Assembly: GCA_037783415.1 (NCBI GenBank)
Contig: JAZGTN010000069.1
Span: forward strand, 2,232,001 to 2,296,000
Length of the DNA stretch: 64,000 nucleotides
DNA from: Leptasterias polaris
Lineage: Eukaryota > Echinodermata > Asteroidea > Forcipulatida > Asteriidae
Direction of reading: 5' to 3'
Under the pieces are notes generated by a model, which ran no database searches, was not told where the DNA came from, and worked only from the letters and a program-made list of their open reading frames with translations. The translations under genes and the position numbers were made by a program. Each line of letters starts with the position of its first letter. The stretch's first letter is position 1. Below, piece by piece: positions 52,801-61,800 of this stretch.

Positions 52801-55800
52801 ATCTCCATCAAGCAATCTGGTCGAACTCTAAGATCTTCCGGTTCTTTTCTGTTGGTAGAACCGAGAGCAAGAACTGTTCGCTATGGTCAGCGTGTCTTTG
52901 TCAAAGCTGCACCTGCTATCTGGAACAAGCTTCCTGCAACACTACGTCAAACTTCATCTCTGGACATATTCAAGAAGAAACTGAAAACTCATTTGCTTTG
53001 CTAGTTATCTTATTTTCTTTAGCTGTTTACTTTTGTGTGTAGGCGCCTTGATCGGGTTTTCCAGATAAGTGCGCCATATAAATCTATATTATTATTATTA
53101 TTATTATTTATTATAACTTACAGCAACTGCCATCCACTTAGAGTCATGAGAGAACGTGCAAAGAGTCACAGCATCACGGGAATACCTGAAGGGTTCATCG
53201 CACTCTTCTTCCAGGGATATGGCATCCAAGATTCTAACACAACCATTGGTGAAACCAACGCCTAGAGAGGGACAGAGGGAACAACTGTTTTCAAACCAAT
53301 TTTCATTTCAAGTACATTTGTTTCAATAATGTCCTAGGAAACGGCATGTCATGGCCGAGCGGTTAAAAGCACCGAACTCAACTTCTGGTGTTTCTGATCA
53401 CCAGAGTGTGGGTTCGAGTCCTGGTCATGACACTTGTGTCCTTAAGCAAGACACTTAACCATTATTGCTTCATCCTTTGGATGGGACGTAATGCCGTAGG
53501 TCCCGTGCGTTGTTATAAAAACTATCAATGCACGTAAAAGTCCCCAGTACACACTTATCGCTAAGAGAAGAGGTTCGCCCCGGTGTGTCTGGCAAAGCAT
53601 ACATCTTTAATCATTAAAGGCTGCACTCAAAAGGAAGCAGAAGAAGAAGGGAATATGACTGGAAACACCACTTAGCAGTTTTTCTGATGGTTATAACTTT
53701 TTTTCAATCCAATTTGGGGTTGAGCAAAGAAAAATTGAATAATGCATAATTATAGGACATAAACATAAACTATAGGACTTTTAAAATAACAGTTACAATG
53801 TAAAACCCTTTCTTGTGACATTAGAAGGAGGTGTATTGAACTGTGTAAGTGCAGACACACCTTCCTCTATCTGAGACTGCTACGTCATGAAGAATGCATG
53901 AGAAGGTTGATCTGTAACCATAATTGGCTGCGAAAGGAGTGGATGATTACTTTTTGTTGTGGGCTTGATTAGGCGGCTTATTTAACATTGCAATGGGGCA
54001 GGATGTACTGTGGCGACTTTGTGGGGCCTGTTGTAATGTTGCTGACTTCCAAGTATTGCTGTAATTGCTACCTTTTTTTGGAAGCAGACAATCTTTGAAG
54101 GCACGCTATTGCACTGGTAAAATCTTAAAGGCCCTGTACACGATTGGTAAGATCGAACAACACAAATGTTCACAGATTCACACATAACTTACATGATTTA
54201 AAGTAAGTAATGGTAGAAAGGGTTCCTTAAAATATTTCTGCCTAAAATGCTATCGTTTCTGAGAAATGAGTAAAACAACAGTTTTTATCGCGCGCGATAA
54301 TAAACTCGATGTTTGAAAAACAGAAAACACATAAGGTCTCTTTTCACTATTTTCTCGTGATCTCGATGACCAATTGAGCTCAAATTTTCACAGGTTTGTT
54401 ATTTCATGTATGTGGTTGATTACACAAAACATGAACACTGTCTGTGATTATTTTGTCAGCTCTGCCAATCCTGTATAATACCTTTTAAGGCAAAGTATAC
54501 CTTTGGTTTTTGGAACCGTTTGATTGTTTTAATCGTAGATAAATGTGTAGATATGTACATTAAAACTAACCTGTGAAAAATGCATTTCAAAAAGTGGTAG
54601 CAAAACCACATTACTTCTAAGTAAAATGATTCTCAAAATACTATCGAAAGCTGTTGTACTTCTTACCACGTAAGTTTTTATTACCATTACTATTCAAAGT
54701 GTATTCCTATTTGGGATTGTTCTTCCTACGTGGACATATTTCCCACCCCACAGTAGTGTGGGCTGGGTCTACGAACGAATACTTACCTGTAGAGTGAATA
54801 CTACATTTCCATTGTTCCCTATGCCGGCAGGCAAGTGCTATGAGTTTTACACACAATAGCGCCCTCAAGTGTCCTGTCCCCGACGCCCTGTGACATGCGC
54901 ACTAGGCTAGCGTCTTCTTTTTCTCGAGCGTTACGAGCGTAAGCACTCCAAGAATTCGAGTATAGTGGGGAAGGAGGGTGGGTCTCTACAGGTAAGTATT
55001 CGTTCGTAGACCCAGCCCACACTACTGTGGGGTGGGAGTCTACTTCACTCTACTTACCTGTAGAGCGAATACTACATTTGCATAGACTCGCACCGAGAAG
55101 GCGGTGGGTATACGCAGAACTACTGTATGTCAGCAGGGGCGTAGGACACAGGGCATGCCCGAGGAAAAACCCCGGGAGGCCTAGGATCCACCCCTTAAGG
55201 TTAAGTAGCGGTCTTCACAATGGAAGACTGCGCTAACTAACAATCTAACGCGACCTGGGGATGTAGACGAGCATGGCCAAGGGTCCACAGGCTCGTGCGC
55301 AAGAAGTCAGGAGGGTAACGCCATTATGGGAGTATAAACATAATGGGTTAGCCACATAGATTTCAAATTTCACATAAAAATATATATATACAAGGGGAGA
55401 CAAAGCAGAGTAAACTCACCGGTTAATGATCCCGGGAGGCTCGACTGGCTGCCTTGAGAACTTCCCGTCCTGCCCTGCCGTCTGCCTGAAGGACATCCTT
55501 TAGGTAGCGCTCGGAGAACGCGTTTGGAACCTTCCAGCAGGCCGCCTTGGTGATGTCCGCTAGAGGCACACCCTTAAAAAAGGCCCAAGAAGCGGTAACC
55601 CCTCTGACTTCATGCACCCGAATGGGACCATCGGCCGTGGGCCAACCGCCCGGTACCGAGCGGATTGCCGTAGCGATCCAGCGCGAGATGGTATCGCGTG
55701 ACGCCGCCCGAAAGGGTGGGGTCGTCGTTATAAATAATTTTTCATCGCCCGTACGGAGTGACCTCGTACGGCTGATGTACCATTTGAGTGCCCGGACCGG

Positions 55801-58800
55801 GCACCAAAATTTATCATTTGGTTCCGATGACAGGGACTTAATATCCGGGACAAAAATGTCAGGAGGCGTAAAGGACTCCGACTGGTTTTTGGTAAGAAAA
55901 CCGGCCGTATGGACCAGGCGGACACCACCTGGTTCCCATCGGATATGTCCTGCCTCCATCGATAGAGAGTGCAACTCACTGCGCCGTCGGGATGTAGCGA
56001 CGGCCAGGAGGAAAGCAACCTTGATGGAGAGTTGCAACAGGGTTGAACAATCCATCGGTTCAAAAGGGGGCTTCGCCAAAGTAGACAGTACGGTGAAAAG
56101 GTCCCAGGACGGGACCAGTTTGCGTACTGGGGGACGAGATACAAACATCCCCTTGACAAGTTGGCTGATTGCCCGGTTGTCCGAGACGGAAGAACCGTCT
56201 GGGAAACCCAAATGGATTGCGGCGATGGCCGACCGGTAATTCTTTACCGTGCCCGTCGAGAGACCGCTGTCCAAAAGGTATACGAGGAAATCCCCCACCT
56301 CCCCTACAGAAGTATTGGAGGGACGGAGGGATTTTCTGTCTACACCATTTAAAGAAATGGCGTAGTCGACTGTCGTATACCTTTCTGGTTGAGGCTCGAC
56401 GCGAATGAGCTGCGATCGTTGCAGCTCGTCGCTAAAGGCCTGCTGAGCAGAGGGATCGCGTGACAATACCCAACAAGTCAGGTGCAGATCCCCCGGAGCC
56501 CGATGGATCATCCCCGAGCTTGGTTGATAGGAGATCCGGTCGATTCGGCAGAATCACCGGGCGGTTTACAAGAAGCCTGACGAGCCGGGGGAACCACGGC
56601 TGGCGAGGCCAGAATGAGCTATGAGGAGGATTTGGCAGTCCTCCTGCTCGATCTTGGTAAGCACCCGGGAAATGAGGGATATGGGCGGGACACATAGGCC
56701 AGCAGGCCGTCCCACTTCACTGGCAGTGCATCGATCTGCCACGCATTGGGGTCGGGGCCCCTTGCGCAGTAGACCGGCAGTTGATTGTTTGCGCGAGAGG
56801 CGAACAAGTCCACGTGGGGCCGGTCGATCAGCTGGAAGAGCGACCGAGCCACCTGTGGAAGCAGGGACCATTCCGTCGGGGCGATCCAGCCTCTGGAGAG
56901 AGCGTCGGCTGTGACGTTCTCTTCGCCCGCGATGTGGACTGCTGACAGAGCTATCCCGTGGTGCATGCACCAGAGGATAAGGTCCCACGCTAGTGCACAC
57001 AGTCGGCCCGACCGAGTGCCCCCCTGGTGATTGATGTACGCCACCACTGTGGTGTTGTCGCATCTCACCAGGACCGCTCGCCCTCTGATGTCTGTCTGGA
57101 AATGTTTCAGTGCATTGGAGACTGCTAACATCTCCAGGACATTGATGTGGGACGATCGGTGATCGGGGCCCCATACGCCCGCCACTTGTCGCGGGTGGAG
57201 GGTTGCCCCCCAGCCATGGAGCGACGTGTCGGTTGCGATAGTCAGCGACGGACGGGGCGGGCGGAAAACGCGACCCTGCATGACGTTCGCCTTGACTAGC
57301 CACCAACGAAGGTGGGGGACTAGCCAGGGCGTAGTAGGCACCGGATGGTGGATAGGGTGCCGAACGGGCCTGTAGAAAGAGAGCAGGTGAAGTTGGATTG
57401 GTCTCATCCTCAGCCTGCAAAAATCTACTAAGTCCACCATGCTGGCCATAAGGCCCAACAGCCTGAGCCACGCCAGAGCCGGAGCCACTACCGCCGGGAG
57501 GAAGAGGGACACGCACTGTTGAAAGTTCAACAGGCGGCCCTCTGATGGGCGGGCCAGCCCCCTGCGAAGGTCGGGGGACGCACCCAGGAAGGTGGGAACC
57601 TGCGAGGGGGTGGGCTGAGATTTCTCGGTGTTGATTATAAAACCGAGGTCGGAAGCTAGGCGCCAGGTAAGCCGGAGCGCCGCTTCTGTTTCCTCCCGAG
57701 GACGACCCATGACCAGCCAATCGTCGAGGTACATAAAAATCATGATGCCTCGCCTCCGCAGTGCCGCCCCGATCGTCTTTGCCATTGGGGTGAACACCCG
57801 CGGTGAGGTGAAAAGTCCGAATGGGAGCACCGCAAATTTGTACAGGGCATCGTTGTATTGGAAACGTAGGAATTTGCGGTGCTCCGGCCTGATTGGTACG
57901 TGAAGATACGCGTCCTTCAGGTCTAGACTTGCCGCCCACGCGGGCGTTGACAGTGACTCCATGATTGTCCTTAGCGTCTCCATACGGAAACGCTTCGGAC
58001 GTATAAATCTATTGATTGGTTTCAGGCTTAGGATCGGGCGCCACACGCCAGCCTCCTTCTTGGGGGTCAAGAAGAAGGTTGACATGAAGCCCGTCCGAGT
58101 CCCCAAATGGGGGACAATATGCACCGCTCGCTTGAGGAGGAGAGTGTTGATCTCCCCCTCGAGAGAGCGACGCTTTGCCATGTCGGACGGTACGGGCGTT
58201 GGCCGACTTAGCATGTCCGACGGGGGGGTCCTCGTAAACTCGAGTGCGTAACCGCGTCTGATAGTTTCGAGAACCCACCGGTCGGAGGTAACCTGAACCC
58301 AGGACCCCAAGAATTCCTGAAGGCGACCTCCCACGGGTCCATCGGTGGGAGGTCGCCCGGAGACAACCAAGTCATTTGCGCCACGCCCCGGTATAACGGG
58401 GAGTGGGCGCACGAAAGCCGCGGCCCGACTGGGCACACTGCTGTCCGAGAAACGTGAGCTGGCCTGGTTTTCGGCACGGCCACGAAAACTGCCCCGGGTC
58501 GACTTTTGCGGGCGTCGTCGGGGGATGACGAATGACGCCTGTTTCTTGGTTGATCTTATCGGCGGCCTTGAGGCGCCTAGCCTCGGCCTCCATTGATTCC
58601 TGGAATTTACCTGCAAACAGATCTGACCCTGTGAGCGGCAGTTCATCGAGGCGTTTGCGTGCACCCGCCGATGGCAAAAATAGCGCGTCGAGAACATTGG
58701 CTCGACGCGCTGAAGTCGCCATGGTCGCCACTCTCGTAAACTGGTCCAACACGGAGCGAAGTCCGTTGTCGAGGCAGTGGAGAGCAGCGACCATCATGTC

Positions 58801-61800
58801 GGCCGGAACCGCCGACTCTTCCTCGCACCCCAGTGCTAAATACTCGGAGAGGAGCAGGAGGAAGGAAGTGGCGCGCATACCAATGCGCGCCGAAGAGTCC
58901 ATCTTCCGGGCAACGTCCTCCAGCTTCCCGCGGGTCTTATACGCAAAGGGGAGCTTGGAGGACGCCGACCCTCTGTCGGCGGTTAGCTTGTCTGTGGCCG
59001 AGTCCGGCAGGACAGGGGTGGCAAAATACTTATCGAAGTCCCCGGAGGGAAAACGATAGTAGGGGACCGTACGCTTGGAGTACGGAGGGAAAACGATAGT
59101 AGGGGACCGTACGCTTGGAGTACGGAGTCCAAGTCTTTGCCCCCATCCAAGTCTTTGCCCGGTCCACGCACACCCGATCCAAGGGCATCACGGGAAAGGC
59201 CTTGGGCACTCCAGTTACCGGGCCCGACCTCCTTTTAAACGACTGGCGTTCCTCAGGAGGGGTTCAGAGTCAAATGGGAGATTCAGCGCCCTAATCATAT
59301 CCCTCTGAACCAGCCGCAGCTCAGTCTCAGAGACAGACAATCTCTGGATGCTGTTCACCAACTCGTCCTCTTCCTCGGTCGAGATGACCGAGTCGGGGGA
59401 CGAGATGCCCCCGGGGAATGAGAACCATACCCCGATGGCGCAACAGCATCGTCACGATGTACCGGTGAGTCGATGTCCGACTCAAAGGACGCCAACGGGT
59501 GCAAGCTTATGCCTGGCGGGGACGCCAGCACACGGGTAGTCATGTGCGGCAGTGTCCGTTGGCCGGCAGTCATGCGGCCCTGGCCGTGATGACTGGCGGG
59601 CGGGGGTTGCAAGCCTGGAGGGGACTCCGGAGCATAGCCCCGGTACCAGACAATTTCTTTGCCTTACCGGGCTGCTTACCCTTCGGTTGGGCGGACCCAC
59701 GTACACTAACCAGGGACGGAGGAACCGTAAGGTCCCTCGCCCGGTTAATGGGTCCGTTAGCTCCGGCAGCCGGCAGTGGCTGAGGGGGCTGACTAGGGGA
59801 TTGCCGCCGCGGCGACGTAATGTCACCGGTGCAATCCCACGAGAGCTCAGACTGTCCCGGAGGGATGCAAGTCCCTTCAGTTCCGACAGGCCCTGCTCTC
59901 CCCAACTTTCTACTCATTCTATTAACTACACAACACAACACAACACAACTCTACAATATTATAATGATAATATTTTTTTATTAGAATACTTCTCAAAGCA
60001 GGAAATAACGTCTGTAATTCAGAAAAAATCTGGAGCTTTTACAAAACAACGTTACCTCCGCCTGCGCTAAGAGAAAAAGAGGATGCTAGCCTAGTGCGCA
60101 TGTCACAGGGCGTCGGGGACAGGACACTTGAAGTCGCTATTGTGTGTAAAAACCCTTAGCACTTGCCTGCCTGCATAGGGAACAATGCAAATGTAGTATT
60201 CGCTCTACAGGTAAGTAGAGTGAAGTAGACCGTTCTGGTTTTATTGCAATATCTCAAAAACGCGACCACCTTTTGAAATAAAATTTTCACAGGTTAGTTT
60301 AATTGTACATATCTACATTTATATAGAGTTAAAACAATCGAACGGTTCCAAAAACCAAAGGTAAACTTTGCCTTTAAATATATGTATATTTCTCCCCTTA
60401 GGGATGTCCGAGGTGTTTTCAAACTCGGATATCGGGTATGCCTCGTTAACACTTTTTACATACCTGCCAAAATACCTGTAATATACCTGTAATAGGAACA
60501 CGAGTAAAGCTTATTACATGTACATGTATTTAAAATGTATTACATGTATGTATTTAAAACAATGTACACAAATTAAGAAAGTCGCTGCCGTCGCAGGCAA
60601 ATGGCATCCTCTTTTGCCAGAACTTTTTGATCTTGTTTATTGCTGTCATTGTCTTAAATAGGAATGTTCTGATTTTTTGCAGCCTGTGATCTAAAAAATC
60701 TGGACAATTCCAATTAAATCGGAACAGTTGGCAGGTATGTTTTTAGCACACCTGTCTTAAAATATACAATAAGCGCTATGAGACGCCTGTAGACAAAGCG
60801 CTATACAGAAAACTGATTAATTTAAGAGTTGGGTCCAGGTTTAAAACTTACCAAGATAGTTCCCCTTGGGGTCATATGCCATACAGCGGATAAGGTGACC
60901 TTTGGGGAAGTTTCTTGATGCAACCAAAGTCCTGTAAAAGCAAAATGAGAGATTTGATGCATGTTGGTTGATAGACTGGTCCAAAGACAGGCACTGGTTT
61001 TACAAACCCAATGATTTAATTGGATATAATGATTTCACTGGATACAATGATTTCAACGGATACAATGATTTAATTGGATACAATGATTTCACTGGATGCA
61101 ATGACTTCATTGAAAACAATGATTTCATTGGATAAACGTGCTGTGACGTAAGCTTTCTACTTCTGTGTTATGATTGGTCTGAAGTGACAAGACGTCTGCA
61201 TGCGCATGCGTGTGCATAAAGTGTAGTGTTGTTGGATGTACACATGACTACTAGCCTAATCTCTGTATGAAATGAATGCGAGGTCAAAGGTACATCGCGC
61301 CGAGCGCTCAGGGCTGCTTTCTGGCACTATTCCCGAGCCTCAAAGTGTGGCGTTAGATGTTCAGGCTACATAGGTGGTTGATTACATCGCTGTCAGGTTT
61401 AGGATATAACATCTGTACAGCTGAGTGATCTTGCTTAATATTTCAACCAGACTAAAGCACAACATTTTAAGATTCAAATATTCAAATTTTATTCAATCAC
61501 GTTCAAAACGTGAAAGTTTCTTCCAAGTGGAGTGGATTTTATAGAAGCATTACAAATAATTAGACATAAACTATTCAATGTAATTAAAGACAAAGTACAA
61601 AATTTATAATGATGTATTGTACTTGATGTATTTTTCCTCCAGAGGGAATGTATACGTTTGGTAATCACTCTTAAAATTACAGGCAATAAAAGCCTATTGG
61701 TTAGAAGCCTACAGCAGCTTTCGATAGTATAAAGCATTCTGAGATACATTTCACTTCGAAGAAATGTGGTTATGTAAACATTTATAAGTTTTTATGCCCC

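Larger units (their letters stand above)
54741..60230 (-). mobile_element. DIRS-type tyrosine-recombinase retrotransposon, structurally complete
   Basis: This 5490-bp element is GC-rich in an AT-rich background. In minus-strand order it has a 5' inverted terminal repeat (60230-60066), a gag-like region, RT/RNase H, a tyrosine recombinase, an internal complementary region (55083-54984) and a 3' inverted terminal repeat (54930-54741). This is the textbook DIRS plan. It lies in the 7.6 kb CFAP251 intron, in the gene's own orientation. It interrupts a family-A MITE whose halves resume at 54740 and 60231 with no target-site duplication, as expected for tyrosine-recombinase elements. I see no methyltransferase domain between RNase H and recombinase. 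The reading frames carry several shifts, so this copy is probably inactive unless they are sequencing errors. Confidence 0.92.

Noticed and set aside
53343..53425. Functional tRNA-Ser/Leu-like gene
   Set aside because: The same head starts the SINEs at 48784 and 40605 with the same body, so it is a SINE promoter region.
54741..55037. A separate 297-bp MITE with perfect 54-bp ends next to the DIRS
   Set aside because: I first read it this way, but the inner end continues directly into a copy of the opposite DIRS terminus. The DIRS terminal repeat plus internal complementary region explains every base.
55547..56239. A 230-codon plus frame opposite the recombinase
   Set aside because: It is the antisense shadow of the tyrosine recombinase, with no recognised domain.
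56566..57939. A 457-codon minus frame overlapping the RT frame
   Set aside because: It lies in another frame across the RT/RNase H gene and its composition (Pro, Arg, Gly rich) is that of a GC-rich shadow. Only its last residues look like genuine pol sequence, because of the frameshift near 56690.
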